A stretch of DNA of 27,059 nucleotides from a virus. Each line of letters starts with the position of its first letter. Position 1 is the first letter of the stretch. Positions 8,231 through 16,319 of this stretch are shown here, in pieces. Below the pieces are notes generated by a model. It saw only the letters and a program-made list of their open reading frames with translations, did no database searches and had not been told where the DNA came from. The translations under genes and the position numbers were made by a program. The stretch covers positions 1 to 27,059 of IMG/VR virus record IMGVR_UViG_3300023444_000006. The stretch is one strand, 5' to 3'.

Positions 8231-8901
8231 TACTGCTCCAGTGCAGGATAGACGGTCAACGAAATGTTGCCAGCGCTGATCGTTGCATCGACGGCGTATG
8301 CAACGACTCGTGGCCGATGTCGCAACCGCTGAGTATATCCTTTCGATGCAGTAAGCGAGATCGACCCGTCCGCGGCCTGACCTAGCAGACCGTGAGCGTG
8401 CCAGACGATGCGCTCCGTCGTCGCCGTGTCCGAGATCGTATGCGTGCCGGACCCCGCGTCGGTGAACGCAACAGCCGTCCCCGCGAGGGCGTTTGCCCGG
8501 GATGTGGCGAGCTTGATCGAGTTCGCGTTGACTTTGATCACGTAGTAATCGGTCCCCGTTGCGAGGCCCGACGGCAACGTTCCCGTCGTCGAGAGCTGCA
8601 CGGGACCGTCGCCGGTCTCGTACGCGTGACCCGTGAGATCGAGCTCGTTGTTCGCGAAATCGACCGTGTCCACGTTGTCGTCGGCGAGGACTTGAGCCTC
8701 AAGCACGCCTCCATAGATGGTTGCGTTCGTAAGAGTGGAAGTCGCCGAGCTCGTGATCTCGAGGTCAAACTCCGGGACGCAACCGATCGATGCGTTCCAA
8801 TCGGATACGTCTGCACCCGATAGTGGCGGGAAGGGGAGGGAAGCGGCGGCGGTCGCCACCGCCGTTCCCTGCTCACCCGCTGCTTTGTGTAGGCGCTTCA
8901 T
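8230..8901 (-). CDS. Small virion-region protein with repeated beta domain
   Basis: A 223-aa protein starting MKRLHKAAGEQGTAVATAAASLPFPPLSG, with a GGGGGAGG ribosome-binding site 8 bases upstream. The N-terminus is low complexity. Residues about 85-165 carry a domain (TGDGPVQLSTTGTLPSGLA, TDYYVIKVNANSI, TDAGSGTHTI) that is roughly half identical to the one inserted in the neck protein at 3755-4561. The C-terminal part (LRHRPRVVAYAVDATISAGNISLTVYPALEQ) is strand-rich. It lies between the capsid and the fibre-like gene, so it may link the fibre to the capsid. No named family is recognised for the full protein. Confidence 0.65.
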   Translation of the reverse strand: MKRLHKAAGEQGTAVATAAASLPFPPLSGADVSDWNASIGCVPEFDLEITSSATSTLTNATIYGGVLEAQVLADDNVDTVDFANNELDLTGHAYETGDGPVQLSTTGTLPSGLATGTDYYVIKVNANSIKLATSRANALAGTAVAFTDAGSGTHTISDTATTERIVWHAHGLLGQAADGSISLTASKGYTQRLRHRPRVVAYAVDATISAGNISLTVYPALEQ

Positions 8902-8916
8902 GGGTGCGCCCTCCCC

Positions 8917-9855
8917 CTAGATGCCGTCGCCGTAGGCAACCGCCACCGGGTATCGGACGACAACCCCACCGCAGGTCGCAACGTTGTTGACCACGAACTC
9001 GAGACCCTTCTGCTGAGGCGCCATCGGCGTGAACTCCATCGGGACGATGCCCGACAGAACCTCCGGCGTGCGCGCGTAGCAGACCATCCTGTCGGTGGAC
9101 GCGGCGCCGGCGCCGGTCGCCTTGTACCACGGGACGATGTCCTCGATGAACGGGCTGTTCTCGCGCGCGAACTTCAGCGGCGTCAGAGCGGCGTTGGCGC
9201 CCATCGGCATCTGCGACGCGAGGTTGTACTGTGCGATCGGGAGGATGATCACGAACCGGTTGAACGCCTCCTTCGTCGCCTCGACGCGCGCGGCGGCGAT
9301 ACCCATGAGATCCTCGACGATCTCGTTCGCGGTTGCGTTCGGCGCGGCGACGGTGCCCCACGTCTTGCCGCCGGCGGCCTTCGTCCCCGGCGTGAAGGTC
9401 GCCGCACCGGTCAGGTTGAGCAAACCCTCGAGGCCGTAGGCGCTGGCGCCGGCGGCAAGGATGGTGTCGATCTTGGTCTCGATCGCGCGACGCGCGGCGA
9501 GAGCCTTCTCGGTGGTGAGGCTGATCCCCTGTGCTGCCATCGCCTTGAGCTCGAAGAAGTCGTAACCGTAGGACGAGCCGACGGCCTTGATCATCTTCGT
9601 GTTCTCGGTCCCGCTTGCATCCGCGCGTGGCAGATCGTCGGCGAGGTTGGCGATGAACTCAGCGTCCCCGTAGTGGGTCAGCTCGCGCCAGGTGTAGACT
9701 CGAGCCCAGTCAGGAATCCCACCCTGAGTTGGAACGAGGCTTCGCGCTTTGAGGGCCGGGAACTTCTCTCGGTACACCTGCGCGTCGATCGCCTCGAGCT
9801 GCCGTTGAAACCAGACACTCTCGGTGGCGTCGAGTCGTGCTTCCATGCGTCCCAT
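8917..9855 (-). CDS. Major capsid protein (DUF2184/HK97-fold type)
   Basis: A 312-aa protein starting MGRMEARLDATESVWFQRQLEAIDAQVYREKFPALKARSLVP, with AAGGAG 7 bases upstream of the ATG. The N-terminal helix, the GIPDWARVYTWRELTHYGDAEFIANLADDLPRAD segment, SYGYDFFELKAMAAQGISLTTEKALAARRAIETKID and the C-terminal strand region (PEVLSGIVPMEFTPMAPQQKGLEFVVNNVATCGGVVVRYP) are characteristic of DUF2184 capsid proteins. These adopt the HK97 fold and build the icosahedral shell. The short length means there is no built-in scaffold domain, which agrees with the separate scaffold-like gene at 10437-11522. Confidence 0.9.
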   Translation of the reverse strand: MGRMEARLDATESVWFQRQLEAIDAQVYREKFPALKARSLVPTQGGIPDWARVYTWRELTHYGDAEFIANLADDLPRADASGTENTKMIKAVGSSYGYDFFELKAMAAQGISLTTEKALAARRAIETKIDTILAAGASAYGLEGLLNLTGAATFTPGTKAAGGKTWGTVAAPNATANEIVEDLMGIAAARVEATKEAFNRFVIILPIAQYNLASQMPMGANAALTPLKFARENSPFIEDIVPWYKATGAGAASTDRMVCYARTPEVLSGIVPMEFTPMAPQQKGLEFVVNNVATCGGVVVRYPVAVAYGDGI

Positions 9856-9879
9856 TGTGTTGCTCCTTTACGTTGCGGT

Positions 9880-10404
9880 CTAGGTGTCAAGAACGGCGTC
9901 GGCGCGATCGAGCATGTCGATCCACAGCTTCACCAGACCGCCGGCGGATGCGCTACCGAGGTAGCGCGCGAACGAAGAGATGTCGATGGTGTCGGTGAGA
10001 TCCTGCGAGGTGCGGAACGCGCCGGGAACTTCACTTCCCGTTGCAACCGCGCGAACGCGAACCGGAGAATCCGGCGTGACGCTCTCCTCGACCTTGACCC
10101 ACACCACACCGCGGCGGAGGACGGTCATCACGACGTCGGGCTTGAGGCCGGTCGCGCCGAGCTCGTTGTCTTTGTTGTACGCGTGCGAGTGCGTGACAAC
10201 GCCGGCGAGCTTGTCGGCCTGCGCGGAGAGATTGAGCGCGCCCTTCTGCTTATCGGCGCTGCCCTCGGCGACCATGACGCCGAAGGGGATCTCGGCGCTG
10301 GCCTCCTCGTTGACGCGGCTCTCGCACTCGGGGCGCGAGGAATCGGCGAGGGCGCCCTCGAAGAGGGCGACACTCTGAGTGTCGTTGACGGTGGTCTGAG
10401 GCAT
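9880..10404 (-). CDS. Capsid cement / decoration protein
   Basis: A 174-aa protein starting MPQTTVNDTQSVALFEGALADSS, with AGGAG 8 bases upstream of the ATG. The body includes RVNEEASAEIPFGVMVAEG, AGVVTHSHAYN, LKPDVVMTVLRRGVVWVKVEESVTPDSPVRVR and PGAFRTSQDLTDTIDISSFARYLGSASAGGLVKLWIDM. This pattern matches the phage structural cement (gp24-like) family seen beside DUF2184 capsids. It would stabilise the mature shell by binding between capsomers. The gene order protease/scaffold, cement, capsid is the usual one for this group. Confidence 0.8.
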   Translation of the reverse strand: MPQTTVNDTQSVALFEGALADSSRPECESRVNEEASAEIPFGVMVAEGSADKQKGALNLSAQADKLAGVVTHSHAYNKDNELGATGLKPDVVMTVLRRGVVWVKVEESVTPDSPVRVRAVATGSEVPGAFRTSQDLTDTIDISSFARYLGSASAGGLVKLWIDMLDRADAVLDT

Positions 10405-10436
10405 CGTTTTTTCTCCTATACCTGGTGAGTTTTCGG

Positions 10437-10949
10437 TTACGCGTCCGCTCGCCAGGCGTTGCGCTGCGCGGCGATCATGTCGGCGCGAGCCTTCTCGGTG
10501 GCGTCCTCGTTGTCACTCTTCGTGGCGGTCTCGGCCGTCTTGCGAGTCTCGGCGAGGCTCTCGTCGGCCTTCGCGGCACGCTCGATCGCGACGTCGAATC
10601 GGGCGTCCACGTAGGCATCCGCCTTGTCGTCGGCGATCTCGGCACCGTCCACCTTCTTGACGACGGCGACCTTGATCTCGCGATCGGTCATCTTGCCGAG
10701 CGCGAGATCGTCGCCGAGCACCTTCAACGCGGCCGTCTGCAGGTCCACTCGAGCCTGAATCTGCCCGGCGAGGGCCTCGGCGGCGTCGGTCCGGGCCTTC
10801 TCGGCGGCGTCGGCGCGAGCCTTCTCGGCGTCGAGCTTGCCCTCGAGCTCGGCAACCTTGGTCTCGGCGGTGTCGGCCCGGGCTTTTTCCATGTCCCGCG
10901 CCACGGTGAGCTCGGCGATCTGTGCGAGCGCCTTCTTGAGTTCGTCCAT
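10437..10949 (-). CDS. Possible nested scaffold product from internal start
   Basis: An in-frame ATG at 10949 is preceded by GGAG at 8 bases and would produce MDELKKALAQIAELTVARD and the rest of the coiled-coil half, 170 aa. The start falls at the junction between the protease-like and scaffold-like parts. Nested scaffold genes inside protease genes are known from lambda C/Nu3 and other phages. Here it is an inference from the site and the domain boundary. Confidence 0.4.
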   Translation of the reverse strand: MDELKKALAQIAELTVARDMEKARADTAETKVAELEGKLDAEKARADAAEKARTDAAEALAGQIQARVDLQTAALKVLGDDLALGKMTDREIKVAVVKKVDGAEIADDKADAYVDARFDVAIERAAKADESLAETRKTAETATKSDNEDATEKARADMIAAQRNAWRADA

Positions 10950-11522
10950 GTTCGTGTCTCCGTGTGTTGCAGTAACGACCATTTCCGCCGCGCCGTCCAT
11001 TCGTACGCGGACGCCCGGACCGGCCCGACCGGTGTCTACGATTGCAACGTGATTTCCGCGGATGTTCCGCTGAATCGCGTCGTACCTCTGCCCGTTGATT
11101 TCGCCTGGTGTATGGTCGAGCTCGCACTCGTAACCGCACGAAATCTGGACCTTTCCTTGCTCCATCTTCGCGATCGTCGTCGCGTCGATAACACTAAGCG
11201 TTGCAGCAACGAAATCCCCATCCTTGCGGATGTTCTCGCCGACGGCGCCGACGGCGTACTTGCGCGCATTCGTTGCGGAGATCAACTCCTCCGGGTGGTT
11301 GTCGGTGACCGGCGCGAGGACGAACGACTCGAGACTTGCCGCGTCGAAGACCTCCTCCGGGGGGCGGTATTCCCGACGCTCGGACCCGTCCGCGTTGCGA
11401 TAGACGAAGATGCCCGTTCGTGTGAGATACGCGTCAGCACGTAGACGCCCGTCCGGCAGTTTCACCGGCGGGCGCAACGTTCCGATATCGACGCGGATTG
11501 CCACTATGGGGTATGGTGGCAC
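10437..11522 (-). CDS. DUF2213 prohead protease fused to coiled-coil scaffold
   Basis: A 361-aa protein from a GTG at 11522. A second GTG at 11504 is an equally possible start, since neither has a strong ribosome-binding site. Residues about 1-185 are DUF2213-like: RADAYLTRTGIFVYRNADGSERREYRPPEEVFD, APVTDNHP, KVQISCGYECELDHTPGEINGQRYDAIQRNIRGNHVAIVD. The GNHVAIV stretch and conserved Cys/His region point to the capsid maturation protease of this group. Residues about 190-361 form a long Ala/Lys/Glu-rich coiled coil typical of scaffolds. An internal ATG at 10949 with its own ribosome-binding site could make the scaffold alone. It sits between the MuF-like gene and the cement gene. Confidence 0.8.
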   Translation of the reverse strand: MPPYPIVAIRVDIGTLRPPVKLPDGRLRADAYLTRTGIFVYRNADGSERREYRPPEEVFDAASLESFVLAPVTDNHPEELISATNARKYAVGAVGENIRKDGDFVAATLSVIDATTIAKMEQGKVQISCGYECELDHTPGEINGQRYDAIQRNIRGNHVAIVDTGRAGPGVRVRMDGAAEMVVTATHGDTNMDELKKALAQIAELTVARDMEKARADTAETKVAELEGKLDAEKARADAAEKARTDAAEALAGQIQARVDLQTAALKVLGDDLALGKMTDREIKVAVVKKVDGAEIADDKADAYVDARFDVAIERAAKADESLAETRKTAETATKSDNEDATEKARADMIAAQRNAWRADA

Positions 11523-11530
11523 AGGTATTG

Positions 11531-12397
11531 CTACGTGTCAACCTGCCCCAAAATGTTGGACACGTCAGGCTCGGCGTAGCACCGACATTGGATAGGCTCA
11601 CCCGGCAAGCCCTCGGATGGAGGGCTCGAGTAGGTGAACCGACGACCATTGAGTGCCTGGTGCTCGTCGCGCACCCGCTCGTCGTTGGCAGTGCGCCAGA
11701 TGAAGTGCGTAACGCCGATGTTTTTCTGCCGGGTTGCGTTGATCTGCCCGTATAGCTTACCGACCTGATCGCGCGCGATGAGTTTGGCGCGACGTTTACC
11801 GATGTTCAAGCGTTCTCGGATTTGCTTTGCCAGGTCGCGATGCAACGTTCCGTTAGTTATCGCTCGAGTGGACATCCGCTCGATTTCGCCTATGATTTTC
11901 GCCGGCAGGTCTTTGGCGAGGGCGGCGTTCTCGGCGGCGAAGCCTTCGACGATCGCCATCAGTCCCTTGTCATCAAGAAACACGTTCACGCCGAGGGCGG
12001 CTCCGAGCTGCTTCGACAGCTCTCGGCGGTTGAACGATTCCACGCGTCGAGACAGTCGATCCATAAGAGCGTCGAGCTCGTGGTCGGTCAGTGCACGATC
12101 GAGCCCTTCGCGGATTTGCTTGACGAGCTCGCGCACGCGCCGACCCTCGCCAACGTCCTGCCGTTGTGCATCGACCCGATCGGCCGACGCACGCTCGAGG
12201 AGCTGTGGCAGCTCGTCGAGAAGCGGTTGTAACGCCTTCTCGGTAAGCTTCACGACCCGAATCAGCGCGCGCGCGTAATCACGCTGAATTCCGCGCGGGA
12301 ACCGCTGTCGAGGAACGCGCCGACGAGGGCGTTTCGCAACTTTTAGTTGTCGTTGGAGTCGGACTTCGGCGGCCGTTCGCCGGGCTCGTTCTGGCAT
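11531..12397 (-). CDS. Minor head protein, phage Mu F / SPP1 gp7-like
   Basis: A 288-aa protein from an ATG at 12397. The first 45 residues are very basic. A helical middle region follows (residues about 45-195). The C-terminal domain has AKLIARDQVGKLYGQINATRQKNIGVTHFIWRTANDERVRDEHQALNGRRF and ends with PGEPIQCRCYAEP. These are the signature motifs of the MuF head morphogenesis family (PF04233), including the 'W.T..DerVR..H..l.G' and 'P..C+C.a.P' motifs. The protein sits in the head near the portal and may be ejected with DNA. No toxin domain is fused, unlike in some MuF polymorphic toxins. It overlaps the small ORF at 12343-12576 by 55 bases. Confidence 0.85.
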   Translation of the reverse strand: MPERARRTAAEVRLQRQLKVAKRPRRRVPRQRFPRGIQRDYARALIRVVKLTEKALQPLLDELPQLLERASADRVDAQRQDVGEGRRVRELVKQIREGLDRALTDHELDALMDRLSRRVESFNRRELSKQLGAALGVNVFLDDKGLMAIVEGFAAENAALAKDLPAKIIGEIERMSTRAITNGTLHRDLAKQIRERLNIGKRRAKLIARDQVGKLYGQINATRQKNIGVTHFIWRTANDERVRDEHQALNGRRFTYSSPPSEGLPGEPIQCRCYAEPDVSNILGQVDT

Positions 12398-12576
12398 ATT
12401 TCACCGTGCTTGGCGATCAGTCTCATGGCGTAATCACCGACGAGGAGGCCGATCCTTTGTGCCGCCGTCAGCTCCCGGGTCAGCTCCCCCGATCGGGTCG
12501 CCGGATCCGCCTGGATCTTGAGGGTTATCTCGTTCTCCGGTCCCGAGTCCCTGATCTGGATTGTTATCGCCGCCAT
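12343..12576 (-). CDS. Small ORF overlapping the portal 3' end (77 aa)
   Basis: The ATG at 12576 has AGGAGG 6 bases upstream, one of the strongest ribosome-binding sites in the late block. It reads MAAITIQIRDSGPENEITLKIQADPATRSGELTRELTAAQRIGLLVGDYAMRLIAKHGE and ends at 12343. The sequence alternates strands and an amphipathic helix and looks like a true protein. About 143 bases overlap the last part of the portal gene in another frame, where the portal tail is Gly/Asp/Pro-rich and probably disordered. The end overlaps the MuF gene start. The function is unknown. Evidence is the ribosome-binding site and protein-like composition only. Confidence 0.6.
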   Translation of the reverse strand: MAAITIQIRDSGPENEITLKIQADPATRSGELTRELTAAQRIGLLVGDYAMRLIAKHGEICQNEPGERPPKSDSNDN

Positions 12577-13975
12577 TCGGATCCTCCTCTTGTGCTTCGG
12601 CTTCCGCCTCGAGCTGTTCCCGCTCATCGAAATCAATCGCCATGTCGGGCGAGTACTGATCCCCGCCCCACCTCGACACCGCAACCTCTTCGGGCGATGC
12701 GACGTCGTTGGCGATGTAGATCGCGTCAGTCTGCGCAACGATCATGCGCTCCTCGGCCTTCTCCTTCGCCGTCGGTTGCCACAAAGGGTTGAAGCTGATC
12801 GACCAATTATCGGGCTCGCCCTTCTCCGCGAGCATCAGCAACTTTGTGATGCGCTCGATCGGCTTGACGAGCTTGCGTGTCTGCAACGATTTGACGCGAT
12901 CATAGAAGAACCGGATGTCGCTGGCGCCGGTTGCATTGAGCCCGTCCGGAGACTGCCCGAAAAGCAGCGTCACCGGCATGTCGGCCGCGGCGGACATCCG
13001 GGTCATGAACAGGCGCAACATTTCGGGAAGGCCGGCGATCGGTGTCTGCTTGCGCTCGAACTCCTCGCCGTCGGCGTCGATGACCATCGCGCGTAGGACA
13101 CTCCGGGTGAGGTTGGCGGCCTTGAGCCGATTCATGAACGCGTCGGCACCATCACGCGCGACGATCTCGGCAAGCCCCTTGATCTTGAACACCGCTTGCG
13201 CGAAGTCCTGGACGAGCACGCCGGCGGATTCCCAGGTCTGATCGAAGTCTCGAAGGACCCGCCACACTCTGTTAAGGTGCGAGTCTCCCCACCCGCTCGG
13301 CGACGTCTGTCGGCGGCTGGTGCGGATGCCGTCGAACGTGACGAGGCGGCTCTCGTGCACCTCGATAGGGCGGAGGTCCTCGAACCCGGCCTCCTTCGCC
13401 GGTCCCGCCGGCGACGGCGTGAGCTGATAGATCATCACCTGCCCGTACTTCTCCGCTCGCGGGTCGGCGTAGTAGTACAAAGGTTTGAGCTCGAGCGGCT
13501 CGAGCACCGTCAAGAAGTTGAACTCGCGGATCGCGCCTTCGTTGAGTGGCTCCCACACCTGCCCGTTGTCGAGCACGCCGAGGAGGATTGCTCCGCCCCC
13601 GTAGGCGCGCTCGTACATCAACGCCGTTTGCAACGCATCGACGAGGCCGAGGTCGGCGTAACGGCTGGTGATGATCTCCTGGTAATCCTTCTCGCCAGTG
13701 TCGCCGGTCTCGTCGTTCGCCTTGATCGACAGCGTGAATCCTTCCCGCAACATTTCGTTAGGGACGGTCTCGACGACGCGCGCGGCAATGTCGTTGCCTC
13801 GCCATAGGTCCATCGCCTCGTCGTCGCTGAGAAGGTCTGCGGCGAACTTCGAGCTCGCGCGCTTGTCGAAGTTGGCATCACCGAGCCCGGAAAGCGTGTT
13901 GCTCCACCCGTCGAGGTTGTGTTTCCGCGGTCGTCCCTTCGGATTCGGCGACGGCATTCCCTTAGTCCAAGCCAT
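12434..13975 (-). CDS. Portal protein (DUF1073-like)
   Basis: A 513-aa protein from the ATG at 13975 (MAWTKGMPSPNPKGRPRKHNLDGWSNTLSGLGDANFDKR). A TTG at 14011 would add 12 residues and is less likely. Motifs of DUF1073 portals include LWRGNDIAARVVETVPNEMLREGF, ALMYERAYGGGAILLGVLDNG, RPIEVHESRLVTFDGIRT, MSAAADMPVTLLFGQSPDGLNATGASDIRFFYDRVKSLQTRKL and WSISFNPLWQPTAKEKAEERMIVAQTDAIYIANDVASPEEV. The portal forms the dodecameric DNA channel at one capsid vertex and docks terminase. The last 55 residues are acidic and Gly/Pro-rich and overlap a small ORF. It follows the large terminase after a 55-base gap. Confidence 0.92.
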   Translation of the reverse strand: MAWTKGMPSPNPKGRPRKHNLDGWSNTLSGLGDANFDKRASSKFAADLLSDDEAMDLWRGNDIAARVVETVPNEMLREGFTLSIKANDETGDTGEKDYQEIITSRYADLGLVDALQTALMYERAYGGGAILLGVLDNGQVWEPLNEGAIREFNFLTVLEPLELKPLYYYADPRAEKYGQVMIYQLTPSPAGPAKEAGFEDLRPIEVHESRLVTFDGIRTSRRQTSPSGWGDSHLNRVWRVLRDFDQTWESAGVLVQDFAQAVFKIKGLAEIVARDGADAFMNRLKAANLTRSVLRAMVIDADGEEFERKQTPIAGLPEMLRLFMTRMSAAADMPVTLLFGQSPDGLNATGASDIRFFYDRVKSLQTRKLVKPIERITKLLMLAEKGEPDNWSISFNPLWQPTAKEKAEERMIVAQTDAIYIANDVASPEEVAVSRWGGDQYSPDMAIDFDEREQLEAEAEAQEEDPNGGDNNPDQGLGTGERDNPQDPGGSGDPIGGADPGADGGTKDRPPRR

Positions 13976-14030
13976 AACCCCTAGCGTGCCACGGATTGTT
14001 TTTCCGTGCAAATCGGCTGTTGTCGGCCTG

Positions 14031-15653
14031 TTACCACGAATTCATCATCCGAGCCCGAACTGCATCAGGAGATTGCAAGAAATAGATAACACCCTGCGAC
14101 AGCGCATCGACCTGGTCATCGTGCGCGCCGTTCGGGAACACGGCGAACTCGCCGACGAACGGCTCCACCCAATCCGCGCCCTCGGGCAGATAGATGTTCC
14201 CCGCCTCCTGGACCGGCTGCATGGCCCATGCTCGAGCCTCCTTGCCGCCCTTCGGCTCGATGGCGATCAGGCCGGAAATCTTCGAGCGCAACGTATCGAG
14301 GATGGCGGTTCCGTTCGCCTTGTCCTCGATCAGCGTGCGAATGACGTTCGGGTTGTCCGCACGAACCCGTTGCAGTAGGTTGAGCGCTTCGGTGAAGCTG
14401 ATCGACTTGGTCCAATTTCCGAGGATGTAGAAGTTCGCGCCGACGACACCGACGTGCAGGAGAGCTGCGCGCGAGCCGTCCTCGGTTCTCTTGAAGTTGG
14501 CGTCGAGGGACAGAAACTCGTGGTCGAACCGCTCGGGCAGGTTGACGGCCGGGTCTGCATTGCAATGTTGCGGACGTCCGAGCATTCCGGTGCGATACCA
14601 TCGCCAGTGCTTGCGCCTAAACATCCCACCGATCGCGGGATCGGGTCGTTGCTGAAACTGTCCCGAGTAGCCATAAGACCCGAGCGACACGCGGAAATCG
14701 TCGAGGACCTCCCTCGGGAATCGCTCCTTGTGGAGGACCTCACCTTCTTCGGTGCGCGGGTCGTGAAACCCGAACTCGTTGGTTTCACTCCGACACGACT
14801 TGCACTTGCAACCTTTGGTTATCTCGTATTCCATCGGCAGGCAAAGGTGCGCCCAGTTACCTTGCGCGAGTACGTAGCCGGTGAAGTCGAGCTCGTGAAC
14901 GCGCTGCTGAATCGAGATTCTGATCGCCGATCGAGCGTCGTTGACCCGGTTGTAGATCGCGCTCGACCACTCGCGCGTCACCGCCTTGCGCTTGATGTCG
15001 GAGTCATCCTTCGGGTCGTTGAGGTCGTCGGCGAAGATGGCGTGCGCGCGCACACCGACGATCTTCGCCGTGGCACCTTTCGCTGTCCGCTCGCCACCGG
15101 CGGTGGTGGTGAACTTCCCCTTGGCGTTCTGATCTTCGCGAAACGACCATTGTGGCCGGAACGTCTCCTGGTACCAGTTAGACTCGATGAGCTGTCGGCA
15201 ATACACCGAGTCACGCATGGCGACCTCGGGATTCGCCGACAGGCATAGCACGCGAAACGACGGCCACCTCGTCCAAGCCCACGCCGGTGCTGCAACAGAA
15301 AGGATGCGGCTCTTTGCGGTTCCCGGCGGCACGTTGATCGCCAGGTTCTGCGCGTGCATCTGATAGTCCGGGTCCTCGGTCTTCTTCGCCCAATCCGTGA
15401 TCATGGTCTGGACGTGGTCGCAGACTACCTCGAGGTGCCAATTCCATAACAACGGCGTGTCAGGCTCGAGCACCTTCCACGACTGCCGGAAGAACTCGGC
15501 GAGGCTACGCCGACACTTCTCCGCTGTCACCAATCGTCGCAGCTCGGCAACGTCGAGGTGCGCGTACGGATTCGGAGGGCAAATCGGGCAGATGCCGCCG
15601 TTCTTCGCGGCGAGGAACGGATGGCATGAGCCCGGCGTCGAAGGATCAATCAT
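14031..15653 (-). CDS. terL: Terminase large subunit
   Basis: A 540-aa protein that packages DNA into the prohead. The N-terminus has an unusual CPICPPNP zinc-like segment. The ATPase domain shows a Walker A-like VPPGTAKS at about residue 111, a Walker B-like HAIFADDLNDP near residue 205, and a coupling region around SAIRISIQQRVHELDFTG. A CKCKSCRSE cluster lies near residue 285. The nuclease domain shows the three expected acidic sites: FLSLDANFK, TLIEDKANG and AHDDQVDALSQG. The ATG at 15653 overlaps the small-subunit gene by 8 bases. Length and motif order are normal for a packaging motor. Confidence 0.95.
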   Translation of the reverse strand: MIDPSTPGSCHPFLAAKNGGICPICPPNPYAHLDVAELRRLVTAEKCRRSLAEFFRQSWKVLEPDTPLLWNWHLEVVCDHVQTMITDWAKKTEDPDYQMHAQNLAINVPPGTAKSRILSVAAPAWAWTRWPSFRVLCLSANPEVAMRDSVYCRQLIESNWYQETFRPQWSFREDQNAKGKFTTTAGGERTAKGATAKIVGVRAHAIFADDLNDPKDDSDIKRKAVTREWSSAIYNRVNDARSAIRISIQQRVHELDFTGYVLAQGNWAHLCLPMEYEITKGCKCKSCRSETNEFGFHDPRTEEGEVLHKERFPREVLDDFRVSLGSYGYSGQFQQRPDPAIGGMFRRKHWRWYRTGMLGRPQHCNADPAVNLPERFDHEFLSLDANFKRTEDGSRAALLHVGVVGANFYILGNWTKSISFTEALNLLQRVRADNPNVIRTLIEDKANGTAILDTLRSKISGLIAIEPKGGKEARAWAMQPVQEAGNIYLPEGADWVEPFVGEFAVFPNGAHDDQVDALSQGVIYFLQSPDAVRARMMNSW

Positions 15654-16110
15654 TCACGCCCGGGATCTTCAAGCCCTCGAGGTCGATCTCCTCGTCATCA
15701 CGCTTCGGTGGATCGACGACCATCGTCCCGAGCAGCTTGTCAAGGTTGCCGAGCTGTTCGTCGGAGAGCTTGCTCGGGTCGAACGCGACGATCTGTTGCG
15801 TTCGGTTATCATCGATGGTGAGCTGCTTCTGCTTCGGCGGCTTGATCCACCCGCGATCGGCAAGGAACTTCAACGCCTCGAGTTGATCACGCACCGTCGG
15901 CATATGCACCGACACCGCGGCTCCGCTATCGGAGTCGCGGACGTGGATTCCCTGACCACGCGCGATCGCGAGGGCGATCTCGACGAGCTCCTCCGGATCG
16001 ACGTTCGCGCGGATGGCGCGGCCGAGAGCTGCGCCTGTTCGTCCCTTGCGGCCATGTGGGTTCGGCGGCTTGCAGCCCTTGAACCACGCCGGGTTTCCTC
16101 GTCGTGCCAT
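15646..16110 (-). CDS. terS: Terminase small subunit
   Basis: A 154-aa protein starting MARRGNPAWFKGCKPPNPHGRKGRTGAAL. The ATG at 16110 has GAGGTG about 4 bases upstream, whereas the ATG at 16122 has none. The 'RGNPAWFKGCKPPNPHGR' opening resembles the DNA-recognition segment of many phage small terminases (DUF5681-like). A helical part follows (VDPEELVEIALAIARGQG...TVRDQLEALKFLADRGW), and then an acidic C-terminus (VDPPKRDDEEIDLEGLKIPG). It would bind the packaging site and regulate the large subunit. It is the first gene of the leftward operon and is preceded by a candidate promoter. Confidence 0.8.
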   Translation of the reverse strand: MARRGNPAWFKGCKPPNPHGRKGRTGAALGRAIRANVDPEELVEIALAIARGQGIHVRDSDSGAAVSVHMPTVRDQLEALKFLADRGWIKPPKQKQLTIDDNRTQQIVAFDPSKLSDEQLGNLDKLLGTMVVDPPKRDDEEIDLEGLKIPGVND

Positions 16111-16179
16111 AGTGCACCTCATCGTTGCGCGGATTGCGCTCCTTCGGTGGAGGGTACCACGTCGCGGCCGGCGGCGGCA

Positions 16180-16207
16180 ATTGTAACCGAATTATTACAA
16201 GTGTCGC
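16180..16207 (-). promoter_or_regulatory. Candidate late (leftward) promoter
   Basis: On the minus strand a -35-like GCGACA (16207-16202) is separated by 16 bases from a -10-like TACAAT (16185-16180), scoring 4/6 and 5/6 against the sigma-70 consensus. It would start a leader of about 65 bases before the small terminase ATG. A TTGTAA-N8-TTACAA dyad fills the spacer and reaches into the -10 box, so binding there would block it. Confidence 0.45.
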
Positions 16208-16230
16208 GGTTTGAATACAAATTGTTACAA
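16181..16230. promoter_or_regulatory. TTGTAA/TTACAA dyads, putative operators
   Basis: TTGTAA at 16181-16186 and TTACAA at 16195-16200 form a perfect 6-bp dyad with an 8-base spacer. A second compact dyad, TTGTTACAA, lies at 16222-16230. The dyads overlap the candidate leftward promoter. Related TGTAA..TTACA sites occur at 16671 and 16803, which suggests one regulator acts at several places in this region. No regulator gene for it is visible in the window. Confidence 0.45.
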
Positions 16231-16319
16231 AAAATCACAGAAAAGTGAAACGGGTTTCAGGTTTTCAGATGAAACGAAACGCCCTTGGAATTTCAGCGAA
16301 AAACCCTCGAAAAACGCAG

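Noticed and set aside
10425-11444. Plus-strand ORF of 339 aa opposite the DUF2213 gene
   Set aside because: Antisense shadow of a GC-rich coiled-coil gene; Val/Gly/Leu/Arg-rich without motifs.
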